A stretch of 32,252 bases of DNA from Planctomycetia bacterium (lineage in GTDB: Bacteria > Planctomycetota > UBA1135 > GCA-002686595): the NCBI GenBank assembly GCA_005789645.1, contig SXXH01000143.1, positions 1 to 32,252 of the forward strand, given 5' to 3'. Below the pieces are notes generated by a model. The model made no database searches, was not told the DNA's origin, and saw only the letters and a program-made list of their open reading frames with translations. The position numbers and the translations under genes were made by a program. Shown here piece after piece: positions 6,308 to 14,272 of the stretch (position 1 is its first letter; the number at the start of each line of letters is the position of its first letter).

Positions 6308-8683
6308 TCAGCGCGCGACGGAGAGCGCCGGGCGGTCGCATTGGGCGGGAATCGGCACACCGAGCAGCGACAGCACCGTGGGCGCGAGGTGCAGCAAGTC
6401 CGGTCCTTCGGGCGGCAGCGCGACCTGCCTGTTGGCGTAGAAGATGCCGCGCACGAGTTCGGCGTCGACCGACACATGGTCGCCCGACCACGGACTCAAG
6501 TTGTCTTCGAAGATGGACGCAGGGACGATCTTGCCATCGACTTCCTGCAGGCGGATGCTGCCGGTGGTGGTCGCCCAAGACGCCCGCCAGCCGCCGGCGA
6601 AGCCGACACACAACTCCGCCTCGTCGTCGAGATGCTCCCCGCTGTGGACGTCGGCGAGGCGCACGACGCTCTTCACCGCCTTGCCGCCCTCGTCCTCCAT
6701 GGCGAGCAGGCGCGCGCTGATCTCCTCCAGCAGCGCGGGCGCGTCTTCGGGAGCGACGATGCCCAGGCGTTCGCGGCCTTGCAGGTTCAGGTAGATCGTG
6801 CCGAGGCCGATGGCGTAGGCCTTGGTGCGCGTCCAATCGACGTAATCGCCGATGCTGTCGCCATCCGCTGCCGCGACGCCCTCGCGCAGGACGAGATAGC
6901 CCTCGCGCGCCAGCCAGTTGTTGATGTGCACCTGGCGACGGAAGGACTGGAAGCCGTGGTCGGCGACGACGAACAAGATGTCCTCGGGCGCGAGCTTGGC
7001 GGCGACCTTGCCGACGAGCGCGTCCATCTGCTCGTACGAACGCTCGATCGCCTCCCCCATGGCGATGTCCTTGCCGAAGAACAGGGTGCGCGAGGCCGCC
7101 AGCTCGGGATCGTGGTTGGGATGGCCCTCGTCGTCGAGGTGGTAGAGCATGTGCTGCACGCGATCGGGCGTGCTTTCGATGCCCACCACGAGGCGCGCGC
7201 CGCGCTCCAACGCGCCGAGGATCAGCTTCTCGCGCAGGTTGGCGGTGAACTCGATGTCCTGCAGGAAGGTCAGCGTGTCGATGCGCCGGTCCTTCAAGGG
7301 CATCGTGATGCAGGCCCAGCCCACGGTCTCGAAGGGTTCGCCGATCTGTTCGCACAGGTCCGCGCCGAAGGAGTGCGGACGCGACACGGCCTGCCAGCGC
7401 GGCGCATCGGCCGGATCGAGGTGCAGCATGTCGATGTACAACTCGAAGGGCTTGTCCTGCTGCACCTTGGCGCGCGTCACCGCGCGCACCTTGATCAGCG
7501 GATCGACCTCGAAGACCAAGCGGTACCAATCGGACCACTGGCCCAGCGCGAGGCGCTGCTCCTGGCCGCCGATGGCGACCTTCCACGCGTCGCCGTCCTG
7601 CTGCACCTCGAGCGGCAAGGACACGCGACCGGCTTCGCTCGAGGTGTGCGCGAGCAGCTCGGGCAGCAACTGGTCCTCCAGCTCCGCGCGGCGCGCGCGC
7701 AGCTCGTCGACGCGCGCGTCCGACAGTCCGGGACGACCGAGCTTCTCGGCGATCTCGACCAGCTCGGCGCGCGCCTCGGCGATGCGCTTGTGGTCGAGCG
7801 GACCGTACACGAAGCTCTTGGCTCTACCTTCGCGGAAGTCGATGCGGAACACCTTGCCGCCGGTCGAGGTGGCCTGGCCTTCCGGCGCGCGGCGGAACAC
7901 GTTCTGCGCGTCGGTGTAGACGAACCAATCGCCGTACTGGCCGCGCGCATCGGGCACGCCGAGGCCCGCGAGGAGCTCGAGGTTCTCCACGTCGGGACGA
8001 TCCCAACTCATCGCCGCGTCGATGACGACGCTCTTGACCCCGGCGCGGGCGGCCTCCTCCCAGAACTCGCTGGTCTTGACCGGATTCGTCACGACGCCCT
8101 CGATCTCCGCGGGCAGCCAGCGCCCGGCGAGCACCGCGCCCGTGGCGCCGAGGGCGCCAAGCAGCGCGGCGAAGAGCAGCGCGGCCTTGGGACGCAACTT
8201 CAAGAGCAGCGAGAACAACGCGCCGAACACCACGAGCGCGCCGAGGAACACAAAGGTCGCGCGCAGCCAAGCCGGCGTGCCGCCAAGCCAGCCGAGCAAC
8301 CCGCCTTGCACCGCGCTGGCGAAGGGACGCGCTTCGGAGCCCTTGAAGCCGAGGTCGGGCGCGGGCAAGCCGTTCGACCAGCCGCGCTTGACGAAGCCGG
8401 GGATCCCGGTCTTGGCCGGGTTGGCGCCCGAGTTGGCGCTGGCCCAGGCCACGGGCGATTCCGCCGGCACGGTCGAGAAGAGCGGCGCGAAGGTGCCCTG
8501 AGCGCGCAGCTTGGACAGGTGCGGCAGGCGCCCGGCGTCCATCAGGGTCCGCGCGCGCTCGGCGTCCGCGCCGTCGAAGCCCAACACCACGACCCGGCCT
8601 TGCTTGGCTTGGGCCGCGGCGTGCAGCGGGAGGCAAGCCAGGCAGGCGGTGGCGAGGATCAGGAAGGCCCGTAGGAAGATCAT
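6308..8683 (-). CDS. Membrane phosphodiesterase/nucleotide pyrophosphatase-like (alkaline phosphatase superfamily)
   Basis: A 791-residue protein with a signal peptide (1-25, ending LHAAAQA). The catalytic domain begins with metal-binding GFDGAD (35-40) and the block TVPAESPVAW (71-80), whose Ser76 sits at the nucleophile position of type I phosphodiesterases. The second metal site is seen in ADHGFQS and later in GDH. Two hydrophobic segments (about 143-161 and 167-187) interrupt the domain and would anchor it in the inner membrane with catalysis outside. The family hydrolyses phosphate mono- or diesters with two zinc ions; the substrate cannot be told. The total is much longer than simple enzymes of the family, with an insert around 200-480. 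It is the first gene of a unit with the rhodanese and is divergent from the gene at 8754. Confidence 0.85.
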   Translation of the reverse strand: MIFLRAFLILATACLACLPLHAAAQAKQGRVVVLGFDGADAERARTLMDAGRLPHLSKLRAQGTFAPLFSTVPAESPVAWASANSGANPAKTGIPGFVKRGWSNGLPAPDLGFKGSEARPFASAVQGGLLGWLGGTPAWLRATFVFLGALVVFGALFSLLLKLRPKAALLFAALLGALGATGAVLAGRWLPAEIEGVVTNPVKTSEFWEEAARAGVKSVVIDAAMSWDRPDVENLELLAGLGVPDARGQYGDWFVYTDAQNVFRRAPEGQATSTGGKVFRIDFREGRAKSFVYGPLDHKRIAEARAELVEIAEKLGRPGLSDARVDELRARRAELEDQLLPELLAHTSSEAGRVSLPLEVQQDGDAWKVAIGGQEQRLALGQWSDWYRLVFEVDPLIKVRAVTRAKVQQDKPFELYIDMLHLDPADAPRWQAVSRPHSFGADLCEQIGEPFETVGWACITMPLKDRRIDTLTFLQDIEFTANLREKLILGALERGARLVVGIESTPDRVQHMLYHLDDEGHPNHDPELAASRTLFFGKDIAMGEAIERSYEQMDALVGKVAAKLAPEDILFVVADHGFQSFRRQVHINNWLAREGYLVLREGVAAADGDSIGDYVDWTRTKAYAIGLGTIYLNLQGRERLGIVAPEDAPALLEEISARLLAMEDEGGKAVKSVVRLADVHSGEHLDDEAELCVGFAGGWRASWATTTGSIRLQEVDGKIVPASIFEDNLSPWSGDHVSVDAELVRGIFYANRQVALPPEGPDLLHLAPTVLSLLGVPIPAQCDRPALSVAR

Positions 8684-8698
8684 GGCTGGCGCGAGGGT

Positions 8699-8704
8699 TA
8701 GGAT
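8699..8704 (+). promoter_or_regulatory. TAGGAT -10-like element
   Basis: ggttaggatctgcgg lies 49 nt before the ATG at 8754 in the 70-bp divergent gap. It fits the recurrent (G)(C/T)TAnnnT(C) pattern. The opposite strand reads atcctaaccc, so one site could overlap the promoter of the divergent phosphodiesterase gene. Confidence 0.3.
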
Positions 8705-8753
8705 CTGCGGCGTCGGCGCGCTCCGGTCTCCGCCGGGACCGCGCTTGCGAGGG

Positions 8754-9782
8754 ATGAAAGCCTACAGGTCGCATCTGAGTGGCGCCACGCGCGCCGCGCT
8801 GCTCTCGGCGCTCGTCGTGGCGGGCGCCTTGGTGGTGGCATGGTCGTGGCGGAGTCGCGCGACTCCGCGCGAGGCCATCGAGGCGTCGTCGAGCGCGATG
8901 CCTGCGCAGGTGCGTTCCTCTCCGAGCCTGCTGGAGGCTCCTCGTGGCGTCGAGCGCGTCGAGGCCGGCGCCATCCCCGCGCGCGAGCGCTTCGAGGGTC
9001 GCGGACGATTGCGCGGCGAGATCGTGCTCGGAACACGCGTGGAGATGCCGCGCGAGTGGACGCTGGTGCTCGAGCCGCATCCTTGGAACCTGGGGCGCGA
9101 CCGGGCGCGCACCACGCGCGTCGAGCATGCCGCCGGCGAGCGCGAGTTCGAGGTGCCCGACCTGCCGCTGGCGGCGTGGCAAGTGCGCGTCGAGGCGCGC
9201 GGGTTGAACTCGACGCGCGCCGACGTCCTGCTCGTGCGCGGCTCGCCCGACGCCCATGTGGTGCTGCGGCTCGATCCTCCCGGACTGATCGACGGCGAGC
9301 TGGTCGATGCCGCGGGTGAACCCGCCGAAGGCGTGCTCGTCGTGCTGGAGGCGCACGGCGAACGCCGCGAGGCGCGCAGCGACCAACGCGGAGCGTGGCG
9401 CTTCGACGAAGTGGTCGATGGCATGCACCGCATCTGGACCGGCCCGCCCGAGGCGCCGCTCCTGCAGCCCTTGGAAGTCGACTTCGCCGCGCCCAGCCTG
9501 CGCGCGCCGCGGCGCCAACTCCCCGTTTGCGGCGCGCTCGAACTCGAGGTGCGCGAGCCGGGCGGCGCGCCGGCGGTGGATGCGCGCATCACGGGCTTCG
9601 GCGACCCGCAAGGCGCCTTGCGCGGCCGCACCGACGCCTCGGGGCGCTTGGTCGAGCGCTGGTTGTGGCCCGGCGAGTGGCGCTTGCAGGTGCTGTCGGC
9701 CGATGGGCGAGCCACGGACTTCGTGGTCGAGGTGGCCGCGCGCTCGACCACCAACCGCGTGGTCGAGCTGCCGACGCGCTGA
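8754..9782 (+). CDS. Membrane-anchored protein with carboxypeptidase-regulatory-like beta domains
   Basis: 342 residues. A single hydrophobic segment (13-31) after a short basic start predicts an N-terminal anchor with the rest outside. Three beta-sandwich-like segments follow (about 86-165, 178-250, 259-340). The second has the GELVDAAGEPAEGVLVVLEA signature typical of carboxypeptidase regulatory-like (transthyretin-fold) domains. The third has a similar DARITGF...TDASGRLVERW pattern. No catalytic motif is visible, so a structural or binding role on the cell surface is the best guess. ATG 8754 is used because upstream in-frame codons precede the likely promoter. Likely transcribed alone. Confidence 0.75.
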   Translation: MKAYRSHLSGATRAALLSALVVAGALVVAWSWRSRATPREAIEASSSAMPAQVRSSPSLLEAPRGVERVEAGAIPARERFEGRGRLRGEIVLGTRVEMPREWTLVLEPHPWNLGRDRARTTRVEHAAGEREFEVPDLPLAAWQVRVEARGLNSTRADVLLVRGSPDAHVVLRLDPPGLIDGELVDAAGEPAEGVLVVLEAHGERREARSDQRGAWRFDEVVDGMHRIWTGPPEAPLLQPLEVDFAAPSLRAPRRQLPVCGALELEVREPGGAPAVDARITGFGDPQGALRGRTDASGRLVERWLWPGEWRLQVLSADGRATDFVVEVAARSTTNRVVELPTR

Positions 9783-9829
9783 GCGCGGCCATCGTCAAGT
9801 AAAGTTGACAAAGGCCGCGCCGGCGCGAG

Positions 9830-11047
9830 TCAGGCGCCGCGCGAAGCCGACAACGCGGCCTCGAAGTCGCGCGCGAGGTCCTCGTGCTCCTCGATGCCGG
9901 TCGAGACGCGCACGAAGCCGGGTGCGATGCCGGCGGCGACGCGCTCGCGCTCGTCGAGCCGCGCGTGGCTCGTGTTGAACGGCAGCGACACGAGCGTCTC
10001 GACGCCGCCGAGGCTCGAGGCCTCGAGCGCGAGCCGCAGGGCGCGCACGAAGCGCAGCGCGCGCGCGTCGCCGCCCGCCAGCACCATCGACCACATGCCG
10101 CCGGAGCCGCGCGGCAGGAGGCGCGCGGCGAGCTCGCGTCGAGGATGCGACTCCAACCCGGGGTGCAGCACGCGCAGCACGTCCGGGTGCGCTTGCATGC
10201 GGCGCGCCAAGCGCAGCGAGCCCTCGCAATGGCGCGCCATGCGCAGGTGCAGGGTCTTCACGCCGCGATCGAGCAGCCAAGCGCCTTGGGGATCCATGCA
10301 GCCGCCCGCGAGCTGCAGCTTGCGGAAGCACTGCTTGACGAGGTCCGCGCCGCCGCAGACCACGCCCCCCACGAGGTCGGAGTGGCCGGCGAGGTACTTC
10401 GTGGCCGAGTGCACCACCAAGTCGGCGCCGAGCGCCAACGGCCGCTGCAGGAGCGGCGACACGAAGGTGGCGTCGACCACGAGCCGCGCGCCGCGCGCGT
10501 GGGCGTGTGCGGCGAGCCGCGGCAGGTCGGCCACCGCCATGGTCGGGTTGGACAGGCTTTCGGCCCACACCAGCCGCACCGGTCCCGCGTCGAGCGCGCG
10601 CAGCAGGGCCGCTTCGTCTTCCTGGTCGACGAAGTCCGTGCGCACGCCCAGCGGACCGAGCAGGTTCTTGAACAGGTCCCACGTGGAGCCGTAGACCGAA
10701 CGCGGCGCGACGATGCGATCGCCGGCGCCCACGCAAGCGAGCGTCGCCGCGTGGATCGCCGCCATGCCCGAGGCGAAGAGCAAGGCGCGTTCGGCGCCCT
10801 CGAGCGCGGCGAGCTTCTCCTGCACCGCGTCGAGCGTGGGGTTCCTCAGCCGCGAGTAGATCCAAGCCTCGTCCGCACGTCCCTCGACCATCGCGGCGTA
10901 GGCGTCGTCGAACAACTGGAAGGTCGAGGAACGCACCAGCGGCAGCACGGCGGCGCGCTGCGCCTCGTCGGGCCGCCAACCACCATGCACGCACAAGGTG
11001 GCGGGATCGAGTTCGCCGTGGCCACGCCGCGCTTCGTCGTTCGTCAT
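9830..11047 (-). CDS. Cys/Met metabolism PLP enzyme (cystathionine gamma-synthase/lyase or methionine gamma-lyase type)
   Basis: 405 residues, the normal family length. Landmarks: YSRLRNPT (64-71), SGMAAI (93-98), VDATFVSPLLQRPL (191-204) and the PLP lysine in HSATKYLAGHSD (Lys217). Members do gamma-replacement or gamma/beta-elimination on homoserine esters, cystathionine, methionine or homocysteine in the cytosol. The exact reaction cannot be read from sequence alone. ATG at 11047 is supported because the promoter-like TACCAT lies just 7 nt before it; the longer frame to 11116 would run through that element into the divergent gene. It is divergent from the FabZ-like gene, with 67 bp between starts. 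Confidence 0.93.
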   Translation of the reverse strand: MTNDEARRGHGELDPATLCVHGGWRPDEAQRAAVLPLVRSSTFQLFDDAYAAMVEGRADEAWIYSRLRNPTLDAVQEKLAALEGAERALLFASGMAAIHAATLACVGAGDRIVAPRSVYGSTWDLFKNLLGPLGVRTDFVDQEDEAALLRALDAGPVRLVWAESLSNPTMAVADLPRLAAHAHARGARLVVDATFVSPLLQRPLALGADLVVHSATKYLAGHSDLVGGVVCGGADLVKQCFRKLQLAGGCMDPQGAWLLDRGVKTLHLRMARHCEGSLRLARRMQAHPDVLRVLHPGLESHPRRELAARLLPRGSGGMWSMVLAGGDARALRFVRALRLALEASSLGGVETLVSLPFNTSHARLDERERVAAGIAPGFVRVSTGIEEHEDLARDFEAALSASRGA

Positions 11048-11054
11048 GGCGCGG

Positions 11055-11060
11055 ATGGTA
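11055..11060 (-). promoter_or_regulatory. TACCAT -10-like element, predicted leaderless start
   Basis: The minus strand reads ggctaccatccgcgcc directly before ATG 11047, with 7 nt between TACCAT and the ATG. Transcription would start at or next to the ATG. No Shine-Dalgarno sequence is present. Confidence 0.4.
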
Positions 11061-11100
11061 GCCGCCGGAACGGTGCTGGTCGCCGCGGGGCTTCGCCTCC

Positions 11101-11106
11101 TAGACT
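11101..11106 (+). promoter_or_regulatory. TAGACT -10-like element, predicted leaderless start
   Basis: The plus strand reads cctagactctggcgcc directly before ATG 11115, with 8 nt between TAGACT and the ATG. No room or sequence for a Shine-Dalgarno site. It faces away from the TACCAT element 40 bp to the left. Confidence 0.4.
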
Positions 11107-11114
11107 CTGGCGCC

Positions 11115-11591
11115 ATGCCCTCCGAGCCGCTGATCTCCCCTGCGTCCTGCGACCTTTCCCGGCCCTACGCCACCAAGGCGGCGATCTACGCGCGCCTCAA
11201 GCAAGCCGGACGGCTCGCCTTGCTCGACGGCATCGCCTGCCACGACGCGCAGGGCGCGCCCTCGGTGGCTTGGAAGGAGATCCGGGCCGACGACTGGTGG
11301 GCCGACGACCACATCCCCGGGCGCCCGTTGTTCCCCGGCGTCTTGATGTGCGAGTCGGCCGCGCAACTGTGCAGTTGGGACTACATGGAGCGCACGCCGG
11401 GCTTCGACGGCTTCCTCGGCTTCGCCGGCATGGACGGCACGCGCTTTCGAGGAGCGGTCGAGCCCGCTGGCACGATGCTCTACGCCTGCAAGCCGTTGAA
11501 GGTGCGCTCGCGCATGTTCATCTACTCCGCGCAGGGTTACTACGGCGGCGAGCTGGTCTTCGAGACCGAGATCATCGGCACCGTCCTGTGA
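11115..11591 (+). CDS. FabZ-like (3R)-hydroxyacyl-ACP dehydratase family hotdog protein
   Basis: 158 residues. The active-site helix region DDHIPGRPLFPGVLMCESAAQ keeps His66 and Glu80, exactly 14 residues apart as in FabZ/FabA, together with the PGVL turn. FabZ-type enzymes dehydrate beta-hydroxyacyl-ACP in fatty-acid elongation in the cytosol. The N-terminal 40 residues (with KAAIYARLKQ) are longer than in standard FabZ, and no other fatty-acid genes are near, so it may serve a special lipid or polyketide pathway. ATG 11115 is set by the promoter-like TAGACT 8 nt upstream and by the start of family similarity. Convergent with the lipoprotein gene that follows. Confidence 0.82.
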   Translation: MPSEPLISPASCDLSRPYATKAAIYARLKQAGRLALLDGIACHDAQGAPSVAWKEIRADDWWADDHIPGRPLFPGVLMCESAAQLCSWDYMERTPGFDGFLGFAGMDGTRFRGAVEPAGTMLYACKPLKVRSRMFIYSAQGYYGGELVFETEIIGTVL

Positions 11592-11597
11592 AGGCGC

Positions 11598-11612
11598 GCG
11601 TCCACGCGACGC
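11598..11612. terminator. Small hairpin between convergent genes
   Basis: gcgtc (11598-11602) and gacgc (11608-11612) pair across a 5-nt loop in the 21-bp gap between two convergent stops. No T-tract; weak candidate for a bidirectional terminator. Confidence 0.25.
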
Positions 11613-14234
11613 TCAGTAGCCGAAGCGCGCCTCGAGTCCGTTGCTGAAGGCGTGGCCCTGCCCGACGGTCGAGTCGAAGACCATGGCCTGGAAGTACAGG
11701 CTGGTGCCGACCAGCGTCGGATCGTTGGGCACGGCGAAGCGCACCTGCCCCATGCCGGTGTCGTCGAGCAGGAAGCGCCGCGTCGATTGCACGGGATCGC
11801 ACAGCACCGTGCCGCCGCCAAAGCTCGCGGAGCCGCCGAAGATCGACGTGAAGAGGATCCCCGAGCGCACGCCGAGGTTGGGCGAGACGACATCGAAGAC
11901 CACGGTGGTGCCGAGCAACGGCAAGGTCTGCGTGTCGAGCGAGAGGATGTTGGCGCCGCCCAGTCCCTGCCCGTACGCCACGAAGGCCGCCGCTGCGGAG
12001 GGAGGTCCGATGCGCCAGTCCCAGATGCCGCGGCCGTAGGTGCCGAAGCGCGCCACCGTGCCGTCCTCGACCACCTCCACCGACCAGAACAGGGTGATGG
12101 GCACGCCGGGCTCGGCCAGGTTCTGCCACGAGCCGAGGCTCGGATGCCAGCGGTACGGACCCGCTTCGGTGGCGGCGTAGACGGAACCATCGCTTCCGTA
12201 CGCCAAGTCGTAGATCAAGGTCGGCGGCAGGCCGGTGCCGATGGGGTTCCAGGTCGACCCGCCATCCGTGGTGCGCCGCGCGGCTGCCGTCGAGTAGCCC
12301 GAGCCGCCCACGACCGCCTCGTCGGGGTTCGTCGGGTGCACAGCCAGCGCGTTGCCGTAGAAGTAGTGCGGCGCGGGACCGCTCGAACTCGCCAAGGTCC
12401 AGGTGACGCCGCGGTCGAGCGAACGGTAGACGCGTCCGGCGTTGTTGACGCAGTACGCGCGCTGGGGATTCGAGGGCGCGAAGGCGAGCTGCGACACGTA
12501 GCTCGCGCCACCGTCGAGCAGGTTGCTGGTCGTCCACTGCGTCGCGGGCCAGTTGTTGCCGGTCGTGCGGCGATGGCGCCAGAGAGTGTTGCCGCAGAAG
12601 AAGAAGGCCGTCGCGTCGGTCGGGTCCGCGTGGATCGGCGGCAGCCAGGCGTTCGTGGCGCCGCTCGGGAAGTTGACATAGGGCGAGAGGAGTTGCGGAT
12701 TGGCCTCGCCCTGCTGCACGAGCACGAAGCCCGGGTACACGCTGTAGAGCAGGTTGTGCGTGCCGTCCGAGGAAGTCAGGTGCCCGTAGTCGCCGGAGAT
12801 GAGTTGCGCGAAGTTGGTCGATGGCCCGTTGCCGGTCGGAGGCGCGAGGAAGCCGCGCTGGTAGCCCTGGTCCTGCGCGCCGGCGACGATGAGCGTCGGA
12901 CTCGTGCGCGAAGTGTGCGTCGAGTAGTACTGCGACACGCCCAAGCCCGACAACGACAAGTTCTGCACGGTGGACAGTTGCGTGCGGCTCTCGTACAAGC
13001 CGCCGTCGGTGGCGATGTACCAGATCTCGCCCGCTCCGTCGGGCAGCGCGAAGATGCCCGGGATGTCGGCGTGCAGGCGCTGCGCGGGATTGCCGTAGTA
13101 GTCGCCCCAGGCGTTGACCTTGGCGAAGTTCGCGCCACCGTTGGTCGAGCGCCATGTCTCGACGCCGCCGTAGGCCACGAGTTGCGAGTTGGTGATCGAG
13201 GCGCACAACGTGCCTTCCCACACATCGGTGGGAGTGTGCACGTGGCTCCACGTCGCGCCTGCGTTGGTCGACGAGTACAGGCGCCACGCGGCGCCGATCC
13301 GCTGGATCGCGTAGAGTCGCGGCGCACCCGCTTCGCTGCCCGCGAGCCAGCCTTGCGAGGCGGTCGCGTCGAGCGTGCCGACCACCACTGGATTCGCGCC
13401 ACCGGTGGTCGACTTGAGCACCTGCCCGCGGTGCAGGATGTAGACATCCGTCGCGGCGGCGGCGCCGACGCGCGGCACCCAGATGCCGCCCTGGTGGTTG
13501 GCGTTGCCAGTCCAGCGATTGGCGAAGGTGCGCCCGCCATCGGTCGAGGCGAACAGCCCCGGACGCGCGCCGCCGCCCGGGTTGTATTGGCCGTAGACGA
13601 GCAAGGTCGGCGGCGTGGTGGCGAGCTTGGCGACGCCGCGGCACGAGCTCAAGGTCGGCAAGCCCGCGGGTTGAGCCCACGAGCCGCCGCGGTCGCGCGT
13701 GACCGAGACCTTGCCGCCATCCGTGGCGGCGAGCACGATCTCCTCTCCTCCGGCGGCCTCGGGCGGCAGCACCTCGATCCAATGCGCGCCGCCGGCGATG
13801 TTGTCGCCGATCGGCGTCCAGCCCGTGCCGTTCTCGTTGCCCAGCCACACGCCGCCCAGCGCCGAACCAGCGTAGATGCGGCCCGGCACCGAGGGCGAGC
13901 GCTGCACGCAGTGCATGCGCCCCGCTTGGTTCTTCGATCCGACCTCGCTCCAGCGCGACGGGATCAGCGCCGCGGATTGCGCGAAGGCGCGGCGACGTGC
14001 TTCCTCGCGTTGCTGGTTCTGGCGCTCGATGGCGCGCCAATCGACGCCCTCGGCCGCCTTGTGCAGCGACTCGATCCAGCGCTTGCGCGAGGTCTTGTGC
14101 TCGCGCTCGGCGCCCTCGTCGAGGCGATGCTCCGTCGGACGCGGGATGGCGCGCGGAACTTCGTCGACGGGCGGCGGCTGCACGCAGGCGACGACCAGCA
14201 GGGCGACGAGGGACGAACGAAGGAGCGAGCGCAT
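11613..14234 (-). CDS. BNR/sortilin-type beta-propeller lipoprotein with C-terminal beta domain
   Basis: 873 residues. A lipoprotein signal peptide ends at lipobox VVAC (Cys17), so Lgt should lipidate it. A charged helical stretch follows (about 35-85). Then come many BNR/Asp-box-like repeats (TDGGKV, STDGGRTF, STNAGATW, STNGGANF, SLDRGVTW, TTDGGSTW) spread over about 100-740, as in sialidase, VPS10 or photosystem-assembly propellers. The final 120 residues start near AYGQGLGGANIL and include FGGGTVLCDP and QAMVFDS; this Gly-rich beta domain resembles repeats I recall on planctomycete surface proteins. No enzyme signature is visible; a binding or structural surface role is likely. ATG 14234 gives the signal peptide and has ggagg upstream. 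Frames extending to 15002 overlap pus10. Confidence 0.85.
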   Translation of the reverse strand: MRSLLRSSLVALLVVACVQPPPVDEVPRAIPRPTEHRLDEGAEREHKTSRKRWIESLHKAAEGVDWRAIERQNQQREEARRRAFAQSAALIPSRWSEVGSKNQAGRMHCVQRSPSVPGRIYAGSALGGVWLGNENGTGWTPIGDNIAGGAHWIEVLPPEAAGGEEIVLAATDGGKVSVTRDRGGSWAQPAGLPTLSSCRGVAKLATTPPTLLVYGQYNPGGGARPGLFASTDGGRTFANRWTGNANHQGGIWVPRVGAAAATDVYILHRGQVLKSTTGGANPVVVGTLDATASQGWLAGSEAGAPRLYAIQRIGAAWRLYSSTNAGATWSHVHTPTDVWEGTLCASITNSQLVAYGGVETWRSTNGGANFAKVNAWGDYYGNPAQRLHADIPGIFALPDGAGEIWYIATDGGLYESRTQLSTVQNLSLSGLGVSQYYSTHTSRTSPTLIVAGAQDQGYQRGFLAPPTGNGPSTNFAQLISGDYGHLTSSDGTHNLLYSVYPGFVLVQQGEANPQLLSPYVNFPSGATNAWLPPIHADPTDATAFFFCGNTLWRHRRTTGNNWPATQWTTSNLLDGGASYVSQLAFAPSNPQRAYCVNNAGRVYRSLDRGVTWTLASSSGPAPHYFYGNALAVHPTNPDEAVVGGSGYSTAAARRTTDGGSTWNPIGTGLPPTLIYDLAYGSDGSVYAATEAGPYRWHPSLGSWQNLAEPGVPITLFWSVEVVEDGTVARFGTYGRGIWDWRIGPPSAAAAFVAYGQGLGGANILSLDTQTLPLLGTTVVFDVVSPNLGVRSGILFTSIFGGSASFGGGTVLCDPVQSTRRFLLDDTGMGQVRFAVPNDPTLVGTSLYFQAMVFDSTVGQGHAFSNGLEARFGY

Positions 14235-14244
14235 GGCGCCTCCA

Positions 14245-14250
14245 AGGATA
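14245..14250 (-). promoter_or_regulatory. TATCCT -10-like element before the BNR lipoprotein
   Basis: The minus strand reads gtgtatccttggaggcgcc before ATG 14234. TATCCT ends 10 nt before the ATG, and the ggagg in between is a good ribosome site. If both are used the leader would be only a few nt, so either the element or the ribosome site may be fortuitous. Confidence 0.3.
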
Positions 14251-14272
14251 CACGCGCCGGATACCCGCGCCC

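Noticed and set aside
6107-8674. 855-codon plus-strand frame antisense to the phosphodiesterase
   Set aside because: Composition is His/Arg/Gly-rich without family motifs; the opposite frame has signal peptide, catalytic motifs and normal codon use.
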